Of a DNA stretch of 64,000 nucleotides, positions 26,013 through 34,940 are shown one piece after another. The notes under the pieces are model-generated. The model saw only the letters and a list, made by a program, of their open reading frames with translations, did no database searches and was not told the origin of the DNA. Location: assembly GCF_001719045.1 (NCBI RefSeq), contig NZ_CP015423.1:5145501-5209500 (forward strand), in the 5' to 3' direction. How positions within the stretch are numbered: the stretch's first letter is position 1; each line of letters opens with the position of its first letter. The position numbers and the translations under genes were made by a program. The DNA comes from Paenibacillus polymyxa. GTDB taxonomy: Bacteria; Bacillota; Bacilli; Paenibacillales; Paenibacillaceae.

Positions 26013-26975
26013 ATGAGTACAGGATGGAAGAATCTGCAGACACAGCCGCCGGTTCGATCGGGGAGAGGGGCATCACTAGCGCGCAAATGGGTTCAACAAA
26101 GACATTTGCAGACCATGGCGCTGCTTGGGGTGGTTTGGATGATTATTTTTCATTACATTCCGATGTACGGTATTTTAATTGCTTTCAAACATTTTGACAT
26201 CATTGGAACCATATCAAGCGCACCTTGGGCGGGGTTAGAGCATTTTCGGGCCTTTTTGGAGGATGATAACTTTTGGTACATTGTCAAAAACACACTGGGC
26301 ATTAGCTTGCTCAAGCTGGCGATTGGGTTCCCGTTGCCCATTGTATTTGCTCTGTTCCTGAATGAAATACGATCCATTCGGTTCAAAAAATCTATTCAGA
26401 CCATTTCGTACCTTCCTCACTTTTTATCTTGGGTTATTCTTGGCGGGATCTTAACGACGTGGCTGGCAGATACCGGGATGATTAATCAACTGTTGCTAGC
26501 CTGGGGTTGGATTGACCAGCCGATCAGTTATTTGGCAGAGCCGAGCTATTTTTGGGGTATCGTCGTTAGCTCGGATATCTGGAAGGAGCTTGGATGGTCA
26601 GCTATTATCTATTTGGCAGCAATGGCGGGAGTATCTACGGACATGTACGAAGCGGCCACCATTGACGGGGCCGGACGGTTTCAGAAAATGTGGTACGTCA
26701 CACTTCCCGCTATCAAGGGGACCATATCCATTTTGTTTATTTTGGCGGTCAGCGGCATATTGAACTCCAACTTCGATCAAATTCTCGTCCTGCGTAACTC
26801 GCTGAATGAAAGTGCAAGTAATGTAGTTGATATTTATGTATATCAGGTGGGCATTCAGCAGGGCCGTTTCTCGTATTCTACCGCAGTGGGTTTGCTAAAA
26901 TCGGTTCTTGCTCTCATTTTGCTGCTAATTGCCAATTCGGTGACCAAGCGGGTGAATAATACATCCCTATTTTGA
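26013..26975 (+). CDS. Carbohydrate ABC transporter permease (LplB-type)
   Basis: 320 aa with six membrane segments. The binding-protein-dependent permease EAA loop is EAATIDGAGRFQKMWYVTLP near residue 213, where the ATPase docks. The N-terminus MALLGVVWMIIFHYIPMYGILIAFKHFD is typical of the LplB/MalF-like group of Paenibacillaceae oligosaccharide importers. ATG follows AAGGGAGGTCCTCGT. First of a five-gene set (permease, permease, lipoprotein, kinase, regulator). No ATPase gene is present; such importers usually borrow a shared MsmX-type ATPase. Substrate unknown. Confidence 0.9.
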   Translation: MSTGWKNLQTQPPVRSGRGASLARKWVQQRHLQTMALLGVVWMIIFHYIPMYGILIAFKHFDIIGTISSAPWAGLEHFRAFLEDDNFWYIVKNTLGISLLKLAIGFPLPIVFALFLNEIRSIRFKKSIQTISYLPHFLSWVILGGILTTWLADTGMINQLLLAWGWIDQPISYLAEPSYFWGIVVSSDIWKELGWSAIIYLAAMAGVSTDMYEAATIDGAGRFQKMWYVTLPAIKGTISILFILAVSGILNSNFDQILVLRNSLNESASNVVDIYVYQVGIQQGRFSYSTAVGLLKSVLALILLLIANSVTKRVNNTSLF

Positions 26976-26989
26976 AGGAGGACAGCTGC

Positions 26990-27877
26990 ATGCAGCTATT
27001 GCAACGCAGAACAGCAGGCGAAGCGATATTCGATTTCGTGAACAACGTCTTCATGCTGATCATTTGTTTTGTGACGTTGTATCCCGTGTGGTATGTGCTG
27101 GTGAACTCCTTTAACGAAGGAGCAGACGCGATGAGGGGCGGCATTTACTGGTGGCCGAGGGTCTTCAGTCTGGGCAGCTATCAGGCTGTGTTTGCCAACA
27201 ACGGTATTATGACTGCGATGGGAGTGACTATTGCCAAGACGTTAATCGGCACGATTGTTCATGTGTTTTTTACCGCTATGATTGCATATGCATATTCCCG
27301 TAAGGAGCTGATCGGGCGCAAGCTATATATGCTGATTGGCACCATTACTCTGTTTTTCGGTGGGGGATTGATTCCAACGTACTTGCTGATTCGTGATCTC
27401 GGACTGCTGGACAGCTTTTGGGTGTACATCATTCCTGCGATGTTCAGCTTTTTTGACCTTATTATTTTTATGGCTTTTTTCCGCGAACTGCCGGATGCAT
27501 TGGAAGAAGCGGCGAAAATAGACGGTGCGAACGATTTCGGTATCTTTTGCCGGATCGTGCTTCCTGTATCTATGCCGGTAGTAGCGACGATTGCGTTGTT
27601 TCATGGGGTATACCAGTGGAACGATTATTTTACTGGAATGATCTATATTAATAATACGGATCTTCAGCCGATTCAAACGTATTTGTACCGGGTTGTTGCC
27701 CAATCCAGCTCTAATCAGATGATGGCTGCTGCGCCGGGGGTCGTTGCCCAGTCCGTCACTTCGCAATCGATCAAGCTGGCGACGATGGTTGTGACGACAC
27801 TGCCCATTGTACTGGTATATCCTTTTCTGCAAAAATATTTCGTCAAGGGTCTGATGATCGGCTCGATTAAGGGATAG
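26990..27877 (+). CDS. Carbohydrate ABC transporter permease (LplC/YtcP-type)
   Basis: 295 aa with six membrane segments and the EAA motif EEAAKIDGANDFGIFCRIVLP near residue 172. The N-terminus FDFVNNVFMLIICFVTLYPVWYVLVNSFNEG and the C-terminal KYFVKGLMIGSIKG are hallmarks of this family. ATG 26990 follows GAAGGAGGACAGCTGC, 14 bp after the previous stop; an upstream in-frame ATG at 26972 overlaps that gene and has no site. Partner of the preceding permease. Confidence 0.9.
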   Translation: MQLLQRRTAGEAIFDFVNNVFMLIICFVTLYPVWYVLVNSFNEGADAMRGGIYWWPRVFSLGSYQAVFANNGIMTAMGVTIAKTLIGTIVHVFFTAMIAYAYSRKELIGRKLYMLIGTITLFFGGGLIPTYLLIRDLGLLDSFWVYIIPAMFSFFDLIIFMAFFRELPDALEEAAKIDGANDFGIFCRIVLPVSMPVVATIALFHGVYQWNDYFTGMIYINNTDLQPIQTYLYRVVAQSSSNQMMAAAPGVVAQSVTSQSIKLATMVVTTLPIVLVYPFLQKYFVKGLMIGSIKG

Positions 27878-27900
27878 CACATCATCCAAGGGGGAGATTT

Positions 27901-29550
27901 ATGATGAACATTCGCAAATGGCAGAAGGGGCTGTTGGCTTCTGTTCTGCTGGTGGGTTTGCTCGCGGCATGTACGTCCGGTGGAGGCGGTACTGTCACGG
28001 AATTACAGGACGAGAAGACCAAGGCTACGGCAGATGTACCAGGATGGAAGGCGGATAAGGAGCCGATTACGTTTGACTGGTATTTGAACTTTTCCTGGTT
28101 CCCGAACAAGTGGGGGACGGATATGACCTCGAAGTATGTTACGCAAAAGACTGGGGTCAGCGTCAATTTTATCGTACCGGCAGGAAATGAAAATGAAAAG
28201 CTCAATACCATGCTGGCCTCCGGCAAGCTGCCTGATTTTGTCACGCTGGGTTGGGGAGAGGACGCGGTCAAAAAAATGATCGAGGGTAAGATGGTGCTTC
28301 CGCTCAACAAGCTGGCCGAGAAATACGATCCGTATCTGATTAAAATAGCTGATCCGGCGAAAATGTCCTGGTATCGCCAAACGGACGGGAATGTATACGG
28401 GTATCCTAACGCTTCTTCTTCGCCACAGGATTATCAAAAATACGGCCAAAATTTTGTGTCCAACCAGACGTTTATGGTTCGGAAAGATATGTACGAGGCG
28501 ATCGGCAAACCAGATATGAGGACACCAGAAGGATTTTTGAAAGCGCTTCAAAAAGTGAAAGAGAAATTTCCGGAGGTGAACGGTCAGCCTCTTATCCCGA
28601 TAGGATTTCACGAATTTACAGATAACGGAAATTATTCTTTTGAAGACTATTTACTCAATTTCCTAGCCATTCCTCATGAAAAGGACGGCAAGCTATACGA
28701 TCGTCGTTCGGACGAAGAGTATATTCGCTGGCTCAAAACATTCCGTCAAGCAAATGAGCAGGGCCTGATCGCCAAGGACGTATTTATCGACAAACGTCCG
28801 CAAATGGAGGAAAAGGTGGCACAGGGCCGATATTTTGCCATGCTATACCAGCGTTCTGACTTTGCCACTCAACAGGTACTGTTATATGCGAAGGACCCGA
28901 ACTCCGTCTATATCGCGGTGGATGGACCTTCGAACAGTAAGCTGGACCCGCCGACGCTGGCCGGGCCGGGTATTTCCGGCTGGACGGTGACGCTTATTTC
29001 GAAGGATGTCAAAGACAAGGAGCGAGCTATTGAATTTCTGACTTATCTGATTAGCGAGGAAGGAAATCGTGACCTGTATCTGGGGGAGCAGGGCAAGCTA
29101 TGGGACATGGTTAACGGTAAGCCAGCCTTCAAGCCGGAGGTACAGGAGCTGCTGAACAAGGATCGTTCTGCTTTTGATAAAAAATATGGCGCCTCCTTCA
29201 CCTTCTGGATGCTGATGGATACGAATATGAATTTGCAGTGGGCGCCGCCCAGCGTCGAGCCGTATAAGCAGCCAGAGGATTGGACGAAAGGGAAGACGAA
29301 AGGCTTCTCCCAATATGACAATATTAAACCGACCGGAACTTCGGCAGAGGGTATTGCGTCAGGCCAGATAGATAAAATTTGGGGCAAGACATTGCCGAAG
29401 CTGCTGCTTGCTTCCTCAGATGAGGAATTCGACCAGCTGTTTGCTCGCTTTTTGGAAGACCGCAGGAAAGCAGGATATGACAAAGTTATGGCCTATCAGC
29501 AAAAAGCCTATGAGGAAAACCTTAAGAAAATTGAACAGTTCACCAAATGA
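27901..29550 (+). CDS. Extracellular solute-binding lipoprotein (LplA-type)
   Basis: 549 aa. Signal peptide with lipobox LVGLLAAC (Cys about residue 24) followed by a Ser/Gly linker, so it is membrane-anchored outside. The large lobes carry WYLNFSWFPNKWGTDMTSKY, LPDFVTLGWGEDAVKKMIEG and a C-terminal RKAGYDKVMAYQQKAYEENLKK typical of the 500+ aa Paenibacillus binding proteins. It would deliver an oligosaccharide to the two permeases. The start has two adjacent ATGs after AAGGGGGAGATTT. Sugar specificity cannot be read. Confidence 0.9.
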   Translation: MMNIRKWQKGLLASVLLVGLLAACTSGGGGTVTELQDEKTKATADVPGWKADKEPITFDWYLNFSWFPNKWGTDMTSKYVTQKTGVSVNFIVPAGNENEKLNTMLASGKLPDFVTLGWGEDAVKKMIEGKMVLPLNKLAEKYDPYLIKIADPAKMSWYRQTDGNVYGYPNASSSPQDYQKYGQNFVSNQTFMVRKDMYEAIGKPDMRTPEGFLKALQKVKEKFPEVNGQPLIPIGFHEFTDNGNYSFEDYLLNFLAIPHEKDGKLYDRRSDEEYIRWLKTFRQANEQGLIAKDVFIDKRPQMEEKVAQGRYFAMLYQRSDFATQQVLLYAKDPNSVYIAVDGPSNSKLDPPTLAGPGISGWTVTLISKDVKDKERAIEFLTYLISEEGNRDLYLGEQGKLWDMVNGKPAFKPEVQELLNKDRSAFDKKYGASFTFWMLMDTNMNLQWAPPSVEPYKQPEDWTKGKTKGFSQYDNIKPTGTSAEGIASGQIDKIWGKTLPKLLLASSDEEFDQLFARFLEDRRKAGYDKVMAYQQKAYEENLKKIEQFTK

Positions 29551-29596
29551 TTTAATTCAATGCTTTAATCTATTGAACCCCTAAGGATGTGATTTC

Positions 29597-31558
29597 ATGC
29601 CAGGCCGTGCACGTTCACAGATGAAGAGCCTGCTGCGCCGCACTATATGGCAGTGGATGAAGGGGACGGCCGATCGGCTTGGCGGTTGCTCCCTTCAAGT
29701 TAAGCTCATTGTCGCGTATATCGGAGTCATTTTAATCCCGGTGGTATTATTCTCGCTATATACCTTTCACCAACTGTACGAGAATACCATGCACGACATC
29801 ACCGTACAAAATCAGTATGTGTTGGATACAGAGCTGGCCCATATTCATAGCAATATGGAAATTATGGAGCGAACCGCACAGCTTGCGATCTCAGATCGCA
29901 ACGTACTTCGTTATCTGACCGAGGAACGTGAAATAAGCAGCGATGAGCTAGTCCAATTCAACTTGAATGTGTTTCCAAATTTACAGCACTTGCTGTACAG
30001 TAATCCCAATGTAGAGAACATTCGACTGTATACCAATAATCCCCAGGCGCATGAAATATGGCCGATGATTTTCAAAGAATCACGATTGCCTAAGGCTTCC
30101 TGGCTGAAAATGGCCCAACTCCGACAAGGGAAAATATGGTGGGAAATGTACAAGGGGCCGAAAAGCTTACTTCTGGGGCAATCCCGGCAGGAAAGTGAGA
30201 CAGTGCAGTATATGGCACTGCTGCGTGAAATTCAGTCTACCGGAGGAAGACACGCAGGTCTGGTAGAAACAAACATGAGGCTGGAGCTATTTTCACCTAG
30301 AGTATTTGGAATCCCACAACGTGATCGTGCATGGCAAATGTTCATTCTGGACGGCGATTCCAGCGCAAGGAACGCTGAAAAACCAATGTCTTCTAGCGAT
30401 ATAGCTACAGCTTCCTCTCTATCAGATTCAATTTCCATCCCTCTGTCCCATGTGCACCATCTGTTTCAGTCCCAGGTTCAGGGACCGGGTGGTGCTTTTG
30501 ATTTTTCCTATGAGAATAAGCCTTATCTCGGTATGTATCGTTATATAGAAGGGTTGGACGCCTATTTGCTAAATGTGGTGGCGTTGGACGGTCCGCTGGG
30601 TGATCTCCGTCAGAAACGCAATGCCATGCTGCTCATTATTAGTATGCTGATTGTGTTTATGTCCGTCATTTCTTATACCCTGCATGCCTTCATTCTCAAG
30701 CAGCTACATACACTGCGTGAATCCATGAAAAAAGTAGAGCAGGAGGGTGACTTTCAGCTTAGAATTCCAGTATATGGGCGGGGAGAAGTGGCTGAGCTGG
30801 CTCTATATTTTCGCAGTCTGCTAAGTCGGATTAACGGACTCATTGCCGAGGCAGTACACAAGCAGGCCGCTGCTCAGGAGGCTGAACTGCTAGCGCTCAA
30901 GCATCAGATTGATTCCCATTTTCTCTATAATACATTGGAAAATTTAAAAATGATGGCGGAGATAGAACGGCAGTATCCGCTGTCGGATGCCCTTACCTCC
31001 CTTGGCTCGATGATGCGTTATAATCTCCAATGGTCCGGGTCGTGTGTTGCGTTGCGGGATGAAATCCGACATATCCAGCATTACGTGGCCATCATGAACA
31101 TTCGCCACGATAACCAAATTGGATTGGAAATTCATCTATCGTCGGCGTTTATGGAACTGGAGATGCTGAAAATGTCGCTGCAGCCTGTAGTCGAAAATGC
31201 TATCAAGCACGGTTGGAGTACATTGCAAAGCCCATTCAGCATCACGATTGAAGCCTGCTCTAAGCAGGATATCATAGAATTGCGTATACAGGATAACGGA
31301 GTGGGGATATCTGAAGAAAGAAGAAACGCCATCATGGCTGGTCTAGCGCGAACGGATATGGATTCCCATGAGCCCGGGATGAATGGGGGAATCGGTTTGT
31401 ATAATGTGCATCGCCGTTTAAGTATGCAGTATGGCGAAGAGTATGGCATAAGACTGGACAGCATCCCCGGACAATCGACGACAGTGACCCTAATTTTGCC
31501 TAGACGTTACATGATGAGGGGGGCGGACCATGACGACCAAGCTGTTGATTGCGGATGA
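29597..31558 (+). CDS. YesM-type sensor histidine kinase
   Basis: 653 aa. Membrane segment LIVAYIGVILIPVVLFSLYTF near residue 35, a 270-residue extracellular Cache-like region, a second segment AMLLIISMLIVFMSVISYTL near 345, HAMP (LRESMKKVEQEGDFQLRIPVYGRGEVAEL), His_kinase box LKHQIDSHFLYNTLENLKMM and ATPase boxes LQPVVENAIKHGW and DNGVGISEERR. The usual family box is QINPHFLYN; here it reads QIDSHFLYN. It probably senses the sugar or its binding protein. It overlaps the regulator gene by 29 bp. Confidence 0.9.
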   Translation: MPGRARSQMKSLLRRTIWQWMKGTADRLGGCSLQVKLIVAYIGVILIPVVLFSLYTFHQLYENTMHDITVQNQYVLDTELAHIHSNMEIMERTAQLAISDRNVLRYLTEEREISSDELVQFNLNVFPNLQHLLYSNPNVENIRLYTNNPQAHEIWPMIFKESRLPKASWLKMAQLRQGKIWWEMYKGPKSLLLGQSRQESETVQYMALLREIQSTGGRHAGLVETNMRLELFSPRVFGIPQRDRAWQMFILDGDSSARNAEKPMSSSDIATASSLSDSISIPLSHVHHLFQSQVQGPGGAFDFSYENKPYLGMYRYIEGLDAYLLNVVALDGPLGDLRQKRNAMLLIISMLIVFMSVISYTLHAFILKQLHTLRESMKKVEQEGDFQLRIPVYGRGEVAELALYFRSLLSRINGLIAEAVHKQAAAQEAELLALKHQIDSHFLYNTLENLKMMAEIERQYPLSDALTSLGSMMRYNLQWSGSCVALRDEIRHIQHYVAIMNIRHDNQIGLEIHLSSAFMELEMLKMSLQPVVENAIKHGWSTLQSPFSITIEACSKQDIIELRIQDNGVGISEERRNAIMAGLARTDMDSHEPGMNGGIGLYNVHRRLSMQYGEEYGIRLDSIPGQSTTVTLILPRRYMMRGADHDDQAVDCG

Positions 31559-32318
31559 CGAGAAAAATATTCGAATGGGACTTCAAGCTATGATCGAACG
31601 GGAATTTTCCGGTCTCTATGAATGTGTACTGGTCAAGGACGGAAGGGAAGCCTGGCAGCATGTGAAGCAGTTTTTGCCCGAGTTGGTGATAACGGATATC
31701 CGTATGCCTGTTATGGATGGCATTATGCTGATGCAGCATATTCGCGAGCTGGAGCCGGAACGCAGACCTTTGGTGATCATTCTCAGTGGATATGACGAGT
31801 TCCAGTATGCGCGCGAAGCGATTCGCTGCGGGGCACGGGAGTATTTGCTCAAGCCGATTGTAAGGGAGGAGCTGTTTGGTGCGCTGGCAGTTTTGAATGA
31901 GGAATTGAAGGAGAGGAACCACCTCATAGACGATAGTGTTGTCAGCGTAGAGAAAGGTAGACTGGCTGGCGCGAGTGTCATCCCCGATAGAAATGGTAGC
32001 ATGACACGTGCTATCCAATACATCCATGCTCATTACAGCGAGGATTTAAATATGGCAGTAGTATCCAATTCAGTATCCTTGAATTATACGTATTTTAGTC
32101 AGGCTTTCAAAGCCTATACAGGCCTTAGCTTTGTTCAATATGTAAAAAGGCTGCGCATTGCAGAAGCCAAAAAGCTGCTGGAGTGTCAAGGGGGCAAGAT
32201 TTATGAAATTGCGGCTAATGTGGGTTTTGACAATGCAAAGCATTTTAACAAAGTATTTCGTGAGCTGGAGGGGATGACCCCACAGCAGTTTCGAGTGCAG
32301 AATCAAAAGGGTAATTAG
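31530..32318 (+). CDS. YesN-type response regulator (REC + AraC HTH)
   Basis: 262 aa. Receiver domain LLIADDEKNIRMGLQAMI with phosphoacceptor Asp in ELVITDIRMPVMDG (about residue 55), S/T in ILSGYDEF and Lys in YLLKPI. Then comes a two-HTH AraC domain from about 155: AVVSNSVSLNYTYFSQAFKAYTGLSF and YEIAANVGFDNAKHFNKVFRELEGMTPQQFR. It is shorter than the roughly 500-aa YesN proteins because the central linker region is nearly absent. Starts inside the kinase gene after GAGGGGGGCGGACC. It probably activates the ABC genes ahead. Confidence 0.9.
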   Translation: MTTKLLIADDEKNIRMGLQAMIEREFSGLYECVLVKDGREAWQHVKQFLPELVITDIRMPVMDGIMLMQHIRELEPERRPLVIILSGYDEFQYAREAIRCGAREYLLKPIVREELFGALAVLNEELKERNHLIDDSVVSVEKGRLAGASVIPDRNGSMTRAIQYIHAHYSEDLNMAVVSNSVSLNYTYFSQAFKAYTGLSFVQYVKRLRIAEAKKLLECQGGKIYEIAANVGFDNAKHFNKVFRELEGMTPQQFRVQNQKGN

Positions 32319-32322
32319 ATAT

Positions 32323-32351
32323 AAAGAGGCGGAAAACTTGCCTGCCTTTTT
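32323..32351 (+). terminator. Weak terminator after the regulator gene
   Basis: AAAGAGGC and GCCTGCCTTT pair with a two-base bulge, followed by TTTTTA. Confidence 0.4.
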
Positions 32352-32449
32352 ACCCTTATCCTGATATAATAAACGTAAGCATAACCATGGCCTTCGATCA
32401 GAGAGTTTGTACACTATCACACGAATCGCCGAACGGAAGGGGAGAGCAT

Positions 32450-33262
32450 ATGGTTATTTATGAAACGGACCAAGCTTATATCATGACGACGCAGCATGAC
32501 CATGCCCATATTTCGGGTGAGTTGGCTTCGCAATGGGAAGAGAGTGCCTTCAAGAATAGACGTCATAAGCAGGATTTTGTATATGCAGCAAGGGAGCATG
32601 ATCGGGGTTGGATACAGTTAGACGCTGCTCCTTTCTGGAATGATCATGTGTCTGCACCTTATACATTTATTGATTTTCCGCTCAGTCCACGTTTTGTTTT
32701 CTATCGTCTTGGGATTGATGAAGTCGAACAAGGAAGTATATATGCGGCGTTACTGTGTAGCTTGATGTACAAGGAGCTAGTCGGACGGACCGAGCATCAA
32801 AACGCTCAGGACAAGCAGATTACGCATGCTTATCAGGAGGCGGAGGAACAGCGTCGGCAGAGGCTCAAACAGGAGCTGGCATGTGGCGTAACCTTCGACC
32901 ATCAAGTACGGACCGATGTACGGAGAATGTTGTTTTGCGACGAATTGAGTCTGTTTTTGTGCAGCCGAGAGCCGGGTACGCCTACAGCAGATTATGAATG
33001 GTTTGCTGAAGGTTTAAGCTTCCCGGCTGTTCGACATGAAAGCGGGCGAGTTTGGGCCGAGTGGCTATCGGATCAGACTGTAGGTCTTTCCTTTTTTCCT
33101 TTCAGGGGAAAGGTAGGGATTACTCATACCTTTAAGAAGGTGGACAAGGAGAAAATTCGTTCCTTTGGTCTCCTAGAGGCTTACCGTTCTTCCGAATGGA
33201 CGCATCGAACCTTTACCGTTGAACATATCATGGAAGTAGAAGAACATAAGGAGAATGCCTGA
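32450..33262 (+). CDS. DUF3891 family protein
   Basis: 270 aa, soluble. Family features are the N-terminal VIYETDQAYIMTTQHDHAHISGELA and VYAAREHDRGWIQLDAAPFWND (His/Asp-rich, possibly metal-binding), FPLSPRFVFYRLGIDEVEQ and ALLCSLMYKELV. The DUF has no known function; the conserved HDHAHISG and EHDRGW motifs suggest an HD-like hydrolase fold, which I cannot prove. ATG 32450 follows AAGGGGAGAGC; an earlier in-frame start at 32387 lacks a site. Confidence 0.8.
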   Translation: MVIYETDQAYIMTTQHDHAHISGELASQWEESAFKNRRHKQDFVYAAREHDRGWIQLDAAPFWNDHVSAPYTFIDFPLSPRFVFYRLGIDEVEQGSIYAALLCSLMYKELVGRTEHQNAQDKQITHAYQEAEEQRRQRLKQELACGVTFDHQVRTDVRRMLFCDELSLFLCSREPGTPTADYEWFAEGLSFPAVRHESGRVWAEWLSDQTVGLSFFPFRGKVGITHTFKKVDKEKIRSFGLLEAYRSSEWTHRTFTVEHIMEVEEHKENA

Positions 33263-33322
33263 CCGTCTACGGATACAGCCTCGAACCATATTTTGTTCGT
33301 AGACGCAGAAAAAAGTCAGAGC

Positions 33323-33362
33323 AAAGCCTCCCTGAACCATGATTCAGAGAGGCTCGCTTTTT
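33323..33362. terminator. Bidirectional terminator
   Basis: AGCCTC-C-CTGAA and TTCAG-A-GAGGCT form a stem around CCATGA with T-run on the plus side and A-run upstream. It serves the DUF3891 gene and the small minus-strand gene. Confidence 0.75.
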
Positions 33363-33376
33363 CTACCTTTAACATT

Positions 33377-33514
33377 CTACGATTTTGCAGATGTTTTCGC
33401 ACGATTGACAATGGTCTGTACTTTATTCAATACCTTATCGCGTGCCCCTTTATTTTTCATCAGATACGTAACACCCATTCCCAATGCTGCTACCACCCAT
33501 TTTTTATTCTTCAT
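33377..33514 (-). CDS. Small hypothetical protein (45 aa)
   Basis: Starts MKNKKWVVAALGMGVTYLMK behind AAGGAGGCGTTATTC, a near-perfect ribosome binding site, and ends QTIVNRAKTSAKS. A short hydrophobic stretch (WVVAALGMGVTYLM) follows a basic N-terminus and precedes a basic amphipathic tail, so it is likely membrane-associated. It is not long enough for usual gene calling. It ends at the shared terminator. Function unknown. Confidence 0.65.
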   Translation of the reverse strand: MKNKKWVVAALGMGVTYLMKNKGARDKVLNKVQTIVNRAKTSAKS

Positions 33515-33771
33515 GAATAACGCCTCCTTATGATCATGTTGTCATACACGAATACTTTAAAAGTATCCAAAATGTGAAAAGATGAACGGGATTTTACGAT
33601 TTAGTGATTCCTTGCACTCGTTCCGCATAACTATGATTTTACCCTTCTCCATCACATCTTACCCGTTCCTTCGCCAATGAAACGATTACGACTGTCTTTT
33701 CATGTTTAATGGATATTATCAAATATCCCGCCACAATTGCTTCAGACGCACATGACAGGGAGGTCTTTGTT

Positions 33772-34917
33772 ATGAGAAAGAAGGAAGTGGTTGCCATGCT
33801 GCTCGCCGGCGGACAAGGCAAAAGACTCAAAGGACTTACCCGTACACTAGCCAAACCGGCAGTGTTTTTTGGAGGGACTTACCGCATTATTGATTTCCCT
33901 CTCAGCAATTGCACTCATTCTGGTATAGACACCGTAGGCGTATTGACCCAATACGAGCCGTTGGTGCTTCATTCCTATATCGGCGTAGGCAGCGACTGGG
34001 ATTTGGATCGCCTGGATGGAGGAGTGTTCGTTTTACCTCCGCACGAGAAAGAAAATGGAAACAACTGGTACAGGGGCACGGCGGATGCAATTTATCGAAA
34101 CCTGCATTTCTTGGATCAGTATGACCCGGAGCATGTACTCATTCTGTCAGGGGATCACATTTATAAAATGGACTACAGTCGAATGCTCCACTATCACAAG
34201 GAGAAGGAAGCAGACTGCACCATTTCTGTCATCAATGTCACGATTCAGGAAGCCCAACGATTTGGGATACTGAACGCCGATGATGATCTGAAAATATACG
34301 ACTTCGAGGAGAAGCCTGAACAGCCGAAAAGTACATTGGCCTCCATGGGCATTTATTTGTTCAAATGGGAGGTGTTGCGTCGCTATTTACTGGAAAGCGC
34401 AAGCGATTCTGAATCCTCACATGATTTTGGCAAGGATATCATTCCATTGCTGCTTCAGCATGGCCGGTCGCTGTATGCGTACCCGTTTGCCGGGTACTGG
34501 AAGGATGTAGGTACCATTCAGAGCTTGTGGGAGTCCAACATGGATCTTCTGGTTCAGGATCCGCCTTTGGATCTGAACGATCCTTTCTGGCGCATCTATA
34601 CCCGCAGCCCCAATCAACCGGCCCAGTATATAACCCAACGGGCGATTCTCAAAAACAGTATTGTAAATGAAGGCTGCATGGTGGATGGAGAAGTAAGGCA
34701 TTCTGTACTATTTTATGGGGTCGAAGTAGGTGAAGGGAGCGTTATTACCGATTCTGTCATCATGCCGAACGTAAAAATTGGGCGCAATGTACGTATCCAC
34801 CGGGCTATCGTGAATGAGAACATCGTTATTGAAGACAACGCGTTTATCGGACCTGAAGATAGTTCTGATGAGATTATTTTGTTCGATCAGGAAAGCCAGC
34901 TTCATGCACGAATTTAA
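33772..34917 (+). CDS. glgC: Glucose-1-phosphate adenylyltransferase
   Basis: 381 aa. Makes ADP-glucose for glycogen. Seen: [27 protein letters not shown] near residue 8 (nucleotidyltransferase P-loop and catalytic Lys), [22 protein letters not shown] near 100, [12 protein letters not shown], and C-terminal hexapeptide left-handed helix repeats ([20 protein letters not shown]). ATG 33772 follows GGGAGGTCTTTGTT; an in-frame ATG 63 bases upstream lacks a site. First gene of glgC-glgD-glgP; glgA and glgB are not downstream in this window. Confidence 0.95.
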   Translation: MRKKEVVAMLLAGGQGKRLKGLTRTLAKPAVFFGGTYRIIDFPLSNCTHSGIDTVGVLTQYEPLVLHSYIGVGSDWDLDRLDGGVFVLPPHEKENGNNWYRGTADAIYRNLHFLDQYDPEHVLILSGDHIYKMDYSRMLHYHKEKEADCTISVINVTIQEAQRFGILNADDDLKIYDFEEKPEQPKSTLASMGIYLFKWEVLRRYLLESASDSESSHDFGKDIIPLLLQHGRSLYAYPFAGYWKDVGTIQSLWESNMDLLVQDPPLDLNDPFWRIYTRSPNQPAQYITQRAILKNSIVNEGCMVDGEVRHSVLFYGVEVGEGSVITDSVIMPNVKIGRNVRIHRAIVNENIVIEDNAFIGPEDSSDEIILFDQESQLHARI

Positions 34918-34940
34918 CCCGGATAAGGACGGTGTCTGCT

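Noticed and set aside
27323..27889. 188-aa minus-strand frame opposite the second ABC permease
   Set aside because: Antisense shadow of a well-supported permease; composition rich in Arg/His/Gln and no start signal.
33521..33771. Leader RNA or riboswitch before glgC
   Set aside because: No stable hairpin followed by a T-run and no recognised motif could be seen in the 251-bp gap.
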